Source: Kudoa neothunni (lineage: Eukaryota; Cnidaria). Taken from it: a stretch of DNA of 64,000 nucleotides. Positions 35,567-47,038 of the stretch are shown here, in pieces. Each line of letters begins with the position of its first letter. Within the stretch, counting starts at the first letter, position 1. The stretch covers positions 1,922,001 through 1,986,000 of the forward strand of contig OZ199838.1 of the NCBI GenBank assembly GCA_964304625.1, read 5' to 3'. The position numbers were made by a program, and so were the translations under genes. Under the pieces are notes generated by a model. The model did not search any database. It saw only the letters and a program-made list of their open reading frames with translations, and was not told the DNA's origin.

Positions 35567-38500
35567 ATGATCATTAAAATGTAGTTGGATTTTATTTTGA
35601 GGAGTTTAATTGGTTGTAGCTTATTTTGTGGAGAAATTAAGGGACAATTCAGGAAGCTGATCGATAAACTCAATACGCTAAATGAAAAACATGGACCTTT
35701 TGAGGTGATCGACCTTATGTTGCTAACGGAATGATGATTTTTTTGATTCGAATAGGCGGTGGTCACAGCTGGGAATTTATTTGCGGATGAAGACAACAGT
35801 GAATTTGAATTATTGAAAAATGGTGAATTGAAATGTATGTTTTGCTATTATTTTAGTCTGCGAATCTAATAGAAAGTTATGAATTTACTTGATTTTCATA
35901 TTTAGTTCCCATTCCGGTGATTGCGCTCGGTCCACAAAAATCCCAGCATTGTGGATTCTATGGTGATGTAGAATTTTTAAATAGTGGAGGAGAAATATGC
36001 CACAATTTGATGTACCCAGGTAATTTGTTGTTGATTTATCACTTTAAATATTTATAATGACATAAACTGTTAACTAATGCTAATTCTAATGCTAATGAGT
36101 GAGTGAGTGGATGAATGAATAAATGTGCTTTAGGAAAATCTGGAATTTACCGATTTGTGAATGGCGGTTTAACTATGGCGTATATTTCGGCTGCATTCAA
36201 TGAGGATGTATTTTTGTGCATGTTGATTTTCGATCTATTCAACCGATAGGGAACCTGTAGTGTACAAAACAAAGAATTCTCCAATTTGAAAAAAGTAGTC
36301 GAAAAATTCGTCGGTTTCAAGGGAGTGGATTTTTTTGTCACTCCTTGTTGGCCCCAAGGTGTCACCACTTATGCTCAAGTACCCAAGGTAACGTATCAAA
36401 TTTTGTCATAAACGTATTTTTATGTGAATGACTCACAAAATGCTCCCTAATAGGAATACAACGATATACAACTCAAATCATCCGTTCACATTTCCCATCT
36501 CTCGAAACTACTCAAACCCAGATATCATCTTGCCAATTCCACCCTTCAACCTTACGGTTGTCATTATGAACGAGCCCCCTATAGGTATGGTTTGGGTGTA
36601 ATTGTTAGATGCGAACCAACAAATATTAATTGGCGGTTGCGGTAACAACTTTATTCCAATAACACAGCTAATAAGAATTAACACAATAATCTATGGTGAG
36701 GCTTTCCATCTGGGGATGGGGATGCGAAGTACGATTTGGGGGAGCGGGATGGGACCATAATTAGAAATAATTTTTGACGATTTTTTAAGAAAATGCCAAT
36801 TGTTAAATATACGAACCATACAACATTAAAGAACACATCGTTATTATTCTTATTTGAATTAGTTTTCATTTTTTTAAATATAATGCAGAAATATTTTACG
36901 AGCCGCGTTTAATTCAAAAAATTTGAATTCGCTAATTAACTTAGAAACGAGCCTGGCTGTTAATACTTTTAAAATTAACGAAATATTTTGTTATCAACAA
37001 ATTTTAGAACATTAAATTTACACCAGAATGATAAAACGAAATTATCATTACTAATTCTTGGAGTTATTTCTGTATTACATTTTAATTACCCACCTAAATC
37101 TTGAGTGAGCTACATTTTTTGTATACACCGGGCGGGGGTCATCAATGCATGGCCCGCGATATCCCCCTTAAAATTCGGATGCGCACACGTACCTATATCG
37201 CAGGCATGTGACGTAAGGATATTCAATGCATACCCGTACCCTGATGGATACAAAACGAAAAAATTTTTTCTTATAAACATAGTTTTACTTGAAATTAATA
37301 TTGTTTTATTGATTAATTTACGTATTTTGCATAAAATAGTAAAATTTTGATAATTTTTCAATAGCATAAGCATAACTTGGCACCGCTTCCAGGTAGCGTT
37401 ACCAACCCAAATCGGACATCCGATAAAATTTTTGCTACACAAAATTGAACAACTCAGAATTTCTTGTAAAAGCAGAACTAACATTTAATTATATGTATAA
37501 ATATTAGGTCAATTTATAATTAATTCAGAAACTTCAAATTTATGACATCATTTGGTCGATGTGTTGAAAAATTTCCTCATTAGAACAAGATTATAATGTA
37601 GAGCACAACATTTTATTTATTTTGATGTTTTCGGTAATTCCAGAAGAGAAAATTCTCTTTCAGGTGAAGCGTTAATCAGAGCTAGAGGAAGTAAAGATGT
37701 GCTGTATTTTCCGATAGAATTAACAAGCTGTATCGAAGATTGTTTCTGGTACGTTGCGATAAGATCCAATCTTCTTCCTTTTTATACATATGAATTGTAT
37801 TGATGTATAAACTTATATCTTCCTTTTTTAAGTAAATAAAACACCGATTAAAAATTGATAAAAATTAATAATTGCAGACAAAAAGTTATATTTCTGCATG
37901 TGTAATTTATACAACTAGTCAACTTGATAATTAACATAAAATCCGTAGTGTGTGTATTTGTTTATATCACTATTGTTAAATGTTTTACAACAAAATTTGA
38001 TTTAACATTAACCTTGTTGATATCCTCTAAAAGACCTCTATCTTCAAACATCAAATTATAAACTAACTCGTGGGAAATTTTGAATGAAGGTTTAAAGATT
38101 GTTCATTTTTTAAAATAAACTCTTTCGGGATAGAATCAAAATTTGAACTAATACTCACATAATTTAAACAACAACATTTTAAATGTTGGTTTGTATTTAA
38201 GATAAGTAATTGTGAGAAATGCAATTTAAACGATTTTCATGTAGGAACCATCCGACAAATGCCACTCTACAGGAACATGTTACCAGATTTGTGAGTTTGG
38301 CGTCAGCCTTCAATCCTGATGATAGTAAAGTGAGATTGAAAAATTTTAGTTATTGGGACTGAGAGTGGTTATTTATAGTGGTTGTATGCGATTCGAATCA
38401 CTCCATTAACCCTTATGCCATTGTCTGAGTTGGTAGAACAACCTTCCAACACCACCGAATCCCCTTATATTGCTCTTCCTTCTCTTCTCAAAACTGGTTC

Positions 38501-40074
38501 TAAAAAATACAGTAATACATCATTTCGTGGGTTATTTTCAACAAAACTATGTTTAGTTAAGAATAATAGTGACCTTCATTCTGGCGGACCTATTCGAACC
38601 GATCGAAGACCTAAGTCGGGAGGTTTTTGTCAATTTTTATTTAATTAACCGATACATGCTCCTTTAATCGATGATCGAAATAAAAATTTTCTGATGATTA
38701 AAACATAACAATTTATTGTAACATCTTTAACGGATGAATGGAATAAATGTTTTCTTAAAATAATTAAATCGTAATAATTTATTCTAATAAATAATAGCTG
38801 ATCATAAGCATATTAAGGAATACTTTGATGAATGTAACACAGTCTTCACTGATTTAAGTTATTTTATGCCGAAGGAATGAGGGAGTTTCTGCTATAAATT
38901 GGTGCTATATTTTTATAATTAAGCGATTCAGAAATTTATCTAAGTCATGAAAAAAATTAGAACATTTTTCCTAATGTTTGCATTATAAAGCTGATTTGTA
39001 AAATCCAACTCATTGAAACAGGATATTGTTTTATGGAGATTTTTACGCAATATTTGTTATTTAACTTTGTCGTTTTGACTTACTGTAATATTTTTCTATT
39101 TTTTTCTACATGATTAAAGGATCATTTATTGATATAATCAACCATTAATTAAATTGTTGCGTTCACTAGAGGTAAACGTATCGAATGAAGCCTGCTGGTT
39201 CTGTCTGAACAATCCTAAATTAGCAAAACATCTTATAGTTTATGTTGGAACTCACGTGATTAATTGATTCGTTTTATTTTTATTATTAAAAATTAGAATT
39301 ATCTGGTGTTGGCCAAAGGTGGAATCGTCCCACATCATTTACTGATCGTGCCAATTGAACATTTCTCCAACACACTAGAGTTATCTCAGGTATTCAATGT
39401 TTAAAATCAATAAAGTTTTTTAAGCACAATAATTTGATCGACAGCAAGCACTGGATGAGATTCAATATTTGAAAAAATTGTTGGTTTCACTTTTCAAGCT
39501 TGAAGGTTCTAGTATGATATTCTATGAAAGAAATTATGCATCGCGCCATTTACAAATTCAGGTAACTCAACATTGTAGTTAGTGATGTTGGAGTTGTATG
39601 AATGGTTGGAATAGGTTGTTCCTGTACCTCGTGGCAACCCCGATTCATTAGTTAATACTTTTGTGAATTATGGACGAAAAAACAACATTATCTTTGAAGA
39701 TCTATCTCAAATAGATAAAAATTTAGACCAGGTTTTAAAATTGAAGAGACGATATTTAAACATTAATCCATTATCTAGGTCGTCGAACCTAACGACAACT
39801 ATTTTTATGTTGAATTTGAAGACCATCGAAAACTACTACACAAAATTGAGGGGAAATTTCCACTGTATTTTGGAAGGTGGGTTCAGTTCTTAGCTAATTG
39901 GTGTAAAGTATGATATCGATTTTATTTAGGGAAGTGCTCGCCAGCAAAGAAGTCCTATCACTACCTCCCTACAGAGTTGATTGGAGGAAATGTGTGCTCT
40001 CTGAACAAGATGAGACAACAGTCGTTGATGAAATAAAAATAAAACTCAACGCATGCAGAAAAAATGTTAAATAA
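35567..40074 (+). CDS. CWF19L1: CWF19L1 (lariat-debranching-associated CwfJ protein)
   Basis: Fifteen exons: 35567-35580, 35620-35704, 35756-35834, 35906-36019, 36134-36207, 36250-36387, 36454-36584, 38245-38329, 38379-38622, 39170-39255, 39297-39389, 39445-39561, 39615-39731, 39779-39876, 39930-40074; 539 aa against 538 in human, all in phase. Matches in order: MIIKILFCGEIKGQFRKLI (metallophosphoesterase-like start), VVTAGNLF, GKSGIYRFVNGGLTMAYIS, FKGVDFFVTPCWPQGV, LLKPRYHLA, ATLQEHVTRFVSLA, LYAIRITPLTLM, then CwfJ domain 1 with ACWFCLNNPKLAKHLIV and HHLLIVPIEHF (HIT-like histidines), ASRHLQIQVVPVP, and domain 2 ending FGREVLASKEVL and VDWRKC. It belongs to the late spliceosome and lariat turnover machinery. 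Intron 1 is 39 bp; intron 7 is 1,660 bp and holds a GC-rich insert. Confidence 0.93.
37120..37265. repeat. GC-rich insert in CWF19L1 intron 7, hAT-end-like
   Basis: This block stands out by base composition. It contains GGGGGTCATCAATGCATGGCCCGCGATATCCCC-type sequence, close to the common hAT terminus wording GGTCGCCAATGCGCGGCCCGCGG. No partner end or target duplication was found, so the family call is weak. It explains part of the unusual length of intron 7. Confidence 0.35.
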
Positions 40075-40075
40075 A
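40070..40075 (+). terminator. Poly(A) signal overlapping the CWF19L1 stop codon
   Basis: AATAAA spans 40070-40075 and includes the TAA at 40072-40074. The 3' UTR can be only about 15-30 bases. A T-rich run (TTTGTTTTTTT) follows as a possible downstream element. Confidence 0.55.
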
Positions 40076-40241
40076 ACAATTTGTTTTTTTGACCCTGTAA
40101 TTGTCTACATATCACTACAAGTGTAGATTTTTTGCCAATAGATTAATTATTAAGTGGTAATTTGACGTGACCCTTTCGTCCGTCACAGTCTTAATCTGTT
40201 CCTCTACGCCTATTCAAATTTAAAAAATATCAAAAAATATG

Positions 40242-40796
40242 CTAATTACTTCTTTGGCGCGCATAAACATTCATTGAAAGGTTAAGAGCCTGCTCAATAG
40301 GATAAAAATGCCGAGGGTGCACTCCCTGTATGGGTTTGGCGAGCATAACATTTATATTGTACACATATTTGACGATCCATTGAAGCAGCTTTAATTGTTG
40401 CATCGTCTTAGAGTAGGCTTTCGATACGATGAAACTTTCCCCCAAGTCTCGTGTCTCGTAGTCCAGATTATAAAATGACATCAAAATGGATCCAAGGATT
40501 ATTTTGATATAATTTGTTGAAGGATAAAATAATTCATTGAAAAGTTCAATAACAACAAATATAAACCACAATGAATCATCTAAATTCGATTCTTTCATCA
40601 AAAAGTCATTTTTGAGGTTTAACACATCCCTTAACAATTCGCATGATGATGGAATGGCTGTGTTGTCGTTTGGAGTCAATAAAATTGGAACAGACAGTTG
40701 TTTCTCATCATGATTTCCAGTCATTTCATCAACTGTAAAACAATCAGTTGAATGTTCAATTGTTTTGTTATAAATTTTGTTGATTGTAATCATCAT
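40242..40796 (-). CDS. Unrecognised intronless protein, 184 aa
   Basis: One open frame from ATG at 40796 to a stop at 40242 on the minus strand. The first 70 residues are polar; the middle is strongly hydrophobic-helical (SLWFIFVVIELFNELF...KIILGSILMSFYNL), then TMQQLKLLQWIVKYVYNIN. The pattern suggests an all-helical globular protein or one with buried hydrophobic helices; a clear signal peptide is absent. It converges on CWF19L1 with about 170 bp between stops, and a piggyBac-type element begins 60 bp beyond its start. No family recognised. Confidence 0.5.
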   Translation of the reverse strand: MMITINKIYNKTIEHSTDCFTVDEMTGNHDEKQLSVPILLTPNDNTAIPSSCELLRDVLNLKNDFLMKESNLDDSLWFIFVVIELFNELFYPSTNYIKIILGSILMSFYNLDYETRDLGESFIVSKAYSKTMQQLKLLQWIVKYVYNINVMLAKPIQGVHPRHFYPIEQALNLSMNVYARQRSN

Positions 40797-40857
40797 CTCT
40801 CTTTAAATAATATATGAATGTTAGATTGTTACAAAACAAGTATATAATGGTAGACTA

Positions 40858-43651
40858 TTAACCCTCTAACGGACTTGGGGTCGTCAGTGGGACCCCAATG
40901 CCACATTATATTTCCCATAAAATTTTTTCTAATATACATTCAAGCCTGTAATTCTGGCTATTCTTCTATATTTATGAAAAGTATATATTGATATATTTTT
41001 TAGTTTGTAATTGCTATTACATAACACGAAAATAAAAATCCATCTTCCAACGGAATATGGGGTCCGTGAATGATTTCAGCAAAATCTTAATCCTATTTTA
41101 TCATTATACATTCATTATAATTAGATATTTTTTAACATTGCGTGATTAGTGAAAATTTTAAATATATCCTTTCGTTATTGTTTCTTATAAATATTTTACA
41201 TTCATTACAATATTTCCTTGTGTTATAATTTATTTTGTAAAAAATCTATAAAAAACAAAAGTTATTCAGTAGGTTATTTGATATTAACTAAAAATTTCCA
41301 AAAAATATTTCTTAATGTTGCAGATTATGCAATTAGAATCATTGCTCCTATTACAACAGCGTATTCGTGCGAAACTAGAATTCCTCGCAGGTTACCTAAC
41401 AACTAAGCCATCAAATCGCTTAAATGCGCGTTGTTCCTTCAAAGACTGTCAAAATTCAGTGAATTTATGGATAAAATACAACTACAAAAATCTCATTAAC
41501 CTTCCAAGTAACACAAAATCAGGCACCCTCCGAGTAACAATGAAGTGAAAAAAGGCTCCCAAATTTTTTGGGCATATTTCATATTCTTAGGTTATTTACT
41601 AAAAAAATGAAACAAAATTGTAAAATGTGTAGGTTTTCCATATTATTTTCACGTTTTAAATTTATGTGCGTATGTACATATTGTCTATATAACACGCCAT
41701 TGTCGAACTTTAAAATTACTGTTTCTAGAATACTCCTAAAATCCTCAGAAAATGTAAAAAATCTATAAAATAATAATTGGTTTATTCAAAAAATCCAATT
41801 TTTGTAAAATTGACAATCTAAGCGTAATACAGTAAACTACACAGGTGTTTATTTCATTAAATATTTCCCATTTTTAGGTCATTGTTTAGGAGTGAATACG
41901 TTAAGTTTAAAAATCATTTGATATATTGAAAATAATTGGACAACTCTAATGAATTAATATATAATATTGTGAACAAATTAATTAAAACTTATGCTATAAA
42001 TATCAATCTTTGCAAGAATAAGTTGGATGTTCTTTGCAACATGGACGCTTACAGAGATCACATGTGATGGTTGTTTTTTATCTTTGTCTCGACGACACCA
42101 GATACATCTTTTTTCAAAAAGTCTCCCCTTTTATTATTTGGGTCGTTAAATATCTTCTTGTAAGCTACAAATGCATTTACAAGTGAGATATCAATCATGT
42201 TGTAAAACACAACTAACGGCCATCCCCTCTGGTGAAACGTCTCACTGAGATCGATGCCAACACACGATCTACAGTATCAACGCCTCGATTAGCAGCATTA
42301 TACTGTAGAATAACATCTAGCTTATGGGGAAACATTCTACAAAGTTTTGTGTTATGGTTGGATGTACAAATTAGGAGGACATTATTATTTTTCTTTGGAG
42401 TGAACGATACCAACATTTTCTTTTTGTTGAAAACAAATTTTGATTCATTCACCGGGGTTTTTCTATTAGGGAGGAGAAATGGTGGTATAACTCGTTTGTT
42501 CAAACGAATTTTACTAATTATGGTCATTCTTCTTTTGATTAATTTATCATCCAAAGGAATCGATGGAAAATAATTATCGCAAACCGAACTGCATCCTGGA
42601 CCAATTAGATTTTCGGTTAATTTCAGAGCAATATTCTTACCAACACTATGAACTTTGACATCAGTCGAGCATTTTTTACCAATATATGCGTTCGTATTTA
42701 ATACATAGAAAGTCTGCGGATCTATTATTAATAAAAATTTTAACCCGTATTCCGCAGGTTTATTCTTAATGTATTGCGTGAACGAGCAGTTACCCCTAAA
42801 GGATACAAACTGTTCATTAAGACACACATCAAACCCAGAATTATAACTTTTTCTCACAATATTGACCCAGATTTCTCTAATGGGGAAAAATTTATCCAGT
42901 AATTTTCTCTGATCTGTTGTATTTGCGCCGTCAAAATGGGTTGCTATAGTTAATTGTCTAAATATTCGCAAAGAGAATAAATCTATGTATATTTGACTGC
43001 CTTCAGTAAAACTAAACAAATCAACTAATGGCTCTTGTCGATCTTTACGGATAGCCGCATATAAGATGCAGCCAATAAAACCATGTATTTCATCACATCA
43101 ACGTTTTCCCATTTATTCGCATAATGATTATTCCCGTATTGGTTGGTAAATTCAATGATTTTGTTCATTATTTCCAACGGGAAAAGTGGTGAAAACATCC
43201 AGCGGCATTATAAATTCTTTGAGTGGCGTATGGAGTCACACCTTCTTTAAAAATTACTATTTTTTTCCGCTGCATCATTTGTTTTTCTTGTTATAAGACG
43301 CTCCACAAATTATTATTTTTATCAGCGAGGGAATCAGCCTTCGCTAATCATGGATTCATCTTCAAAGTCTTCATTATCAGACTCCCTTATATATATATAT
43401 ATATATATCGAATCTAATGTATCGAGGTCAGATTCATCGCTATTTGCTAACAAATATTCCATCGCCACAAAAACCATGTTTCGCGCTTGTGCGCTCGGAC
43501 GAGTTTTAAGTATTTTTCATTTTTCAACATGAAGCTACTGTTCGATTTGAGTTTTCTTTTATTAATGAAATTATTTAATTATACAGTATTGAAATTCCAA
43601 ATAAAAATATGGGGTCTTTTTTCATCCCATTTGTTATCGTTACTTGGAGGG
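40858..43651 (-). mobile_element. piggyBac transposon, decayed, second copy
   Basis: TTAA at 40858-40861 followed by CCCTCTAACGGACTTGGGG marks one end. The other end is taken as ...CTTGGAGGG at 43651 with a GGGGTC...CATCCC inner motif, its TTAA having decayed. That gives about 2,790 bp, almost the length of the copy at 13151-15955. Minus-strand transposase runs from 43019 to about 42000. Blocks are FRGNCSFTQYIKNKPAEYG, SSVCDNYFPSIPL (second catalytic Asp kept), NRGVDTVDRVLA (third Asp kept), then, after a frame break near 42215, WPLVVFYNMIDISLVNAF and a cysteine-rich tail. The first catalytic position reads LNEQ instead of DEQ, so it is inactive even apart from the frame break. Boundaries on the right are inferred. 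Confidence 0.75.
43387..43409. repeat. (TA)n microsatellite inside the piggyBac remnant
   Basis: About 22 bases of alternating TA. Confidence 0.85.
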
Positions 43652-44364
43652 TGTGTTTTTCCAAATCCTTGCCATGTTGATTCATAATTTTTTAAGGTAT
43701 TTGAGTTATAAAGACATATCTGAAATCTTATTATTGACAATTTTCTGGTTTTAAAGATTTCCAAAGAAATTACTGGGAAGGGTTTCATAGTTGTTAGTTT
43801 TTTGTTTTAATATAAAAAATAATTCATGTCTTATTAATTAAAAATTTTCAATATATATTTTAAAACAAAACCACAACATAATTAATCTGCATAATAAAAA
43901 TTTCAATAAAATTGGGTATATTCAATAAATAATTCAAGTTATTCATTTACTTCCCCAACTTTTCTCTTGCATCGAGAATTTTTTTAATTAAACCGATATT
44001 AAAATTATATACAATATGAACTTAATTTTTTTAAAAATAAATAATTTGATAATTTTAAACCATGTTTAATCTGTCCATTGGTGGTGGACAATCGGAATGA
44101 AAGGGCTAAAATATTAAATGTATGATTGGATTATGCATTAAAAAAAGATGTGCTCCGTGATAAGTTTATTGAACACATTAGAGGTTCACAAGGTAGAAAA
44201 ATTAATAATCACTGATATAGACGGTAGACTATCACAAAAACCAGTATATAACTATAGATTTCGATTCAAAAATTTCCCATGATATTTTGAATTTATATAA
44301 AAGTTAATAATTTATTTAAAAAATATCTGTTTAACCCATTTGAGTATTGGGTACCACTTTTGGA

Positions 44365-44600
44365 AAGCTGAAAATTGCGGTATGTTTTTAAGGAAGCGGC
44401 TATTGGCTTGGTAAATAATTTCCAGGTGACACTAGTTTTGACTGTATTTAATTATTTCTGGTCCAAAAAATAGAAGCAATATGTCACGTATAATTAAATA
44501 CAGCAGATAATACAAAATTAAATCTGTACACAGTTTGTAAGTACAAGTTGCTGAGATTAAAAGTCTATGTTCGCATTCGTATGTGCTGTTTAGGATTAAA
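44365..44600 (-). repeat. Dispersed ~230-bp repeat with internal hairpin, copy 2
   Basis: Reverse-strand copy of the repeat at 10845-11075. Hairpin arms here are CTGTATTTAATTAT and ATAATTAAATACAG, again complementary although different in sequence from copy 1. Shared outer blocks include ACAGATTTAATTTTGTA and TTTACCAAGCCAATAGCC. Confidence 0.6.
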
Positions 44601-44785
44601 TTTTACTGTGCCAATACCCTCTGCTTATTTTTAATTTGAAATAAATTTTTTAATAATACGAACTTATGAACAATATTATAAGCATTTTAATGAGTTACAC
44701 TTAATTTTCGTCAATATTAAGAAAAATCAATCAAATTTTAATAAAAAATTAATTGAATATTCAATACCAAATAAAGTAGTAGGAC

Positions 44786-45675
44786 TCACTTGTTCCAAAA
44801 ATTGGGGCCAAATTTGGTAAACTGGCGGTAGAATAGATAAAAAACCATCCTAAGGTTCGCGGTCTTGTCATAAAAATTTTCAGAGGAGTGAAAATCCAAA
44901 AAAATTATCTAAAAAATCATCCAATCGGCGTAACAATTGAAAAAACTTACGCAATCAGTTAGGCAAATTTTATAGCTGTTATCATTTATAAAAATGGGGT
45001 TGATATCTGAAATAAGAGTGTTTTTGAAATAGAAATCAACATCGATCAGACGGTAAAGATTGTCACAATTAGTGGCGGTCAATTTTGTGCTGTATAGATA
45101 ATTAAAAGCATTATCCAAGTTATATATTACCAGATGGCGCCATATTTTTTCATGAGGCTCACAAAAAGAGTGTCGATATTTTCATTCTCATCACCTAGAG
45201 AGTATAAAAATGCATCCGTAATCGAAGACCATGTTTTATATCTAAAAATGAGAAGTATCTCATCAGTCTGGCAATCAGTGAAAAATCAAAGTGACTTTCT
45301 GATGAAGCGAGCTATAGAATAGAATCTGGTGTCTGTATCGTTACATTCGATGAATTTGTAAAATTTGGAGAAAGAGGGAAATTGGGTCAACTCCAAATCA
45401 CACAGGGCCAACAAGAGGGGGAACAAACTTAGCGGCACATTGTAATATTGTGCAAGATGGGCACAGCATACTACAACTCCACTATAAACGCCGTGATTCT
45501 TGATTAACGTGGAAAAATGAATGAATCCTTGATTGCCGGAAAAAACCAACATATTCTCATCTGATCCGACCAAAATTCCACCCAATTGTTCAACCACATT
45601 GTGTATCAACATGCCAATAGATTGAGGATGAGTTTGACTTGTACTACAAGTGTTTAATAACAAACACACTACCAA
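44786..45675 (-). CDS. Unrecognised multi-exon gene (C-terminal part modelled)
   Basis: Minus-strand exons about 45675-45296, 45241-45131, 45089-44951 and 44908-44786, joined in phase and ending on TGA. The first frame contains SIGMLIHNVVEQLGGILVG, then YYNVPLSLFPLLLALCDLEL. Later exons read KTWSSITDAFLYSLGDENE, NLYRLIDVDFYFKNTLISD and MVFYLFYRQFTKFGPNFW. The protein looks globular and helical with several cysteines. The donor at 45295 (GTCACT) is weak, and an upstream frame (45886-45698, ...VVESFPSAES) may be an earlier exon. The final AACAAGTGAGT could also be a donor. A faint HECT-like reading of part of the first exon was considered and not accepted. Family unknown. Confidence 0.45.
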
Positions 45676-46234
45676 CCTATTGACCCTTTCCAGCCTTTCA
45701 ACTTGAAGTTGAAGTTGACTCGGCAGAGGGAAAACTCTCTACCACCCATAAATCTGTCTTATTTATTGTTACTAGTAATATTTTTAAAGCTAAAATAATA
45801 TCTGAATAATTACACAATGTATTAAAATCTATGTATCGCATCTCATAATAATACATAATCAGCATTAAATTACTAATTTGATACATAAAGAAAAATTATT
45901 ATCTATTCATGTGCATTTTTAAGAACTCAAACAAAAGCAGAGAGGCATTTAAAAATTGAATTAATCTTATACAGATTTTAATATTTGCAACATCCAAATT
46001 TTAATTTCTTTATTTTCTTAAAAAACAAAATAATACGAATGAATGTAACCATAATTATCCAATAAAAATTTATTCAAAAATAAAACGACCAGATCATTAG
46101 AGCGCATTAATTCTTCCAAAAGTAGAAGAGTTAAAGTGTAGAAGCATAGAAGATTTTCAAAGACGATTAAATAATAAGGATTAGCTGGGGTTGGAACGGT
46201 CAACAGTATTAAAGTATTTGGATGAGGATCTTAC

Positions 46235-46700
46235 GTGTTGAGCTGAATCACGCTAATATTCCTGCTACACAGACAAGCATCGACAACCGCCATAATTTTA
46301 GCATTGTCCATATTAATCGAAGATATAGAGCCACCTTGATGATAGCTCTCATTATAGTCAGAGGGGCGAATTATAACAATGTGAATCCTATTAGAATTGG
46401 AATCGGCTAAACAGGTTAGAATTGAAAGAGCCTTTCTATAAAGAAGATTCAGGTTGTGGGGATCATCATCAAATTTTGAGTTAATTTCGAGGAAATGTAT
46501 AAATTCGTACATACAAATCACTAATGTTCTGTTTATTAGTTGGATTGGTGGTATGTTGTTGTTCAATTTTCGTTCTACACATCGATAGATACCATCAACG
46601 TGTAAGCTCATTAGCTGGAACGGGTGGAGTGAAATATTTTGGGATATCAACGCAAGCGCGATAAATTTGTTTTTTTCATAACTCCGTTGATAACAATGAA
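46235..46700 (-). CDS. TFIIH p34 (GTF2H3/Tfb4)-like, partial
   Basis: A minus-strand exon ends at a strong donor (CAC|GTAAGA) at 46235. It contains YEKNKFIALALISQN, like NKLAVIASHIQES of p34, then LYRKALSILTCLADSNSNRI (p34: SLAKALCYIHR...RILVI) and IMAVVDACLCSRNISVIQL, resembling the IFAAQKQNILIDACVL strand-helix of the von Willebrand A fold. p34 is a core TFIIH subunit pairing with p44 in transcription and repair. The first exon (upstream of about 46715) and the C-terminal zinc-finger exon were not found, and the next gene on the same strand follows closely, so exon assignment between the two is uncertain. Confidence 0.4.
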
Positions 46701-47038
46701 ATAATTAGTATTCTAAATTACATACAAAATAAAAAATATCTATATTAGTCCATTTTTGTGTATAAAAACCAACAAATATTAATCCCATATTACCAACACT
46801 AATGTGGGTCACACGAATAAAGGAAAAATTGTTCATAATCATAATTATAGATAGTCGACGTGATAAATATAATTATTTGGGCAGAAAAAAAGCAAAATTT
46901 TGAATTATTTGAAGTAAACACAAATATGTATTAAAGTATATTTTTATGCGCATGTGCGTTTATTAATCCCCGAAATTTAACATTTTATTTCCTAGATTAT
47001 CCGAGATTATAACAACAATAATAATCACTAATAAAATA

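Noticed and set aside
37110-37484. 124-codon minus-strand frame in CWF19L1 intron 7
   Set aside because: Overlaps a GC-rich repeat-like insert; the protein shows no domain and lies wholly in an intron.
37644-37760. Extra CWF19L1 exon (acceptor at 37643)
   Set aside because: It would keep frame, but the human-like join from exon 7 directly to 38245 matches the family without it.
45286-45675. HECT ubiquitin-ligase domain
   Set aside because: A faint pattern (hydrophobic helix, NVPL, LCDLEL) recalls the N-lobe, but no C-lobe or catalytic Cys context follows.
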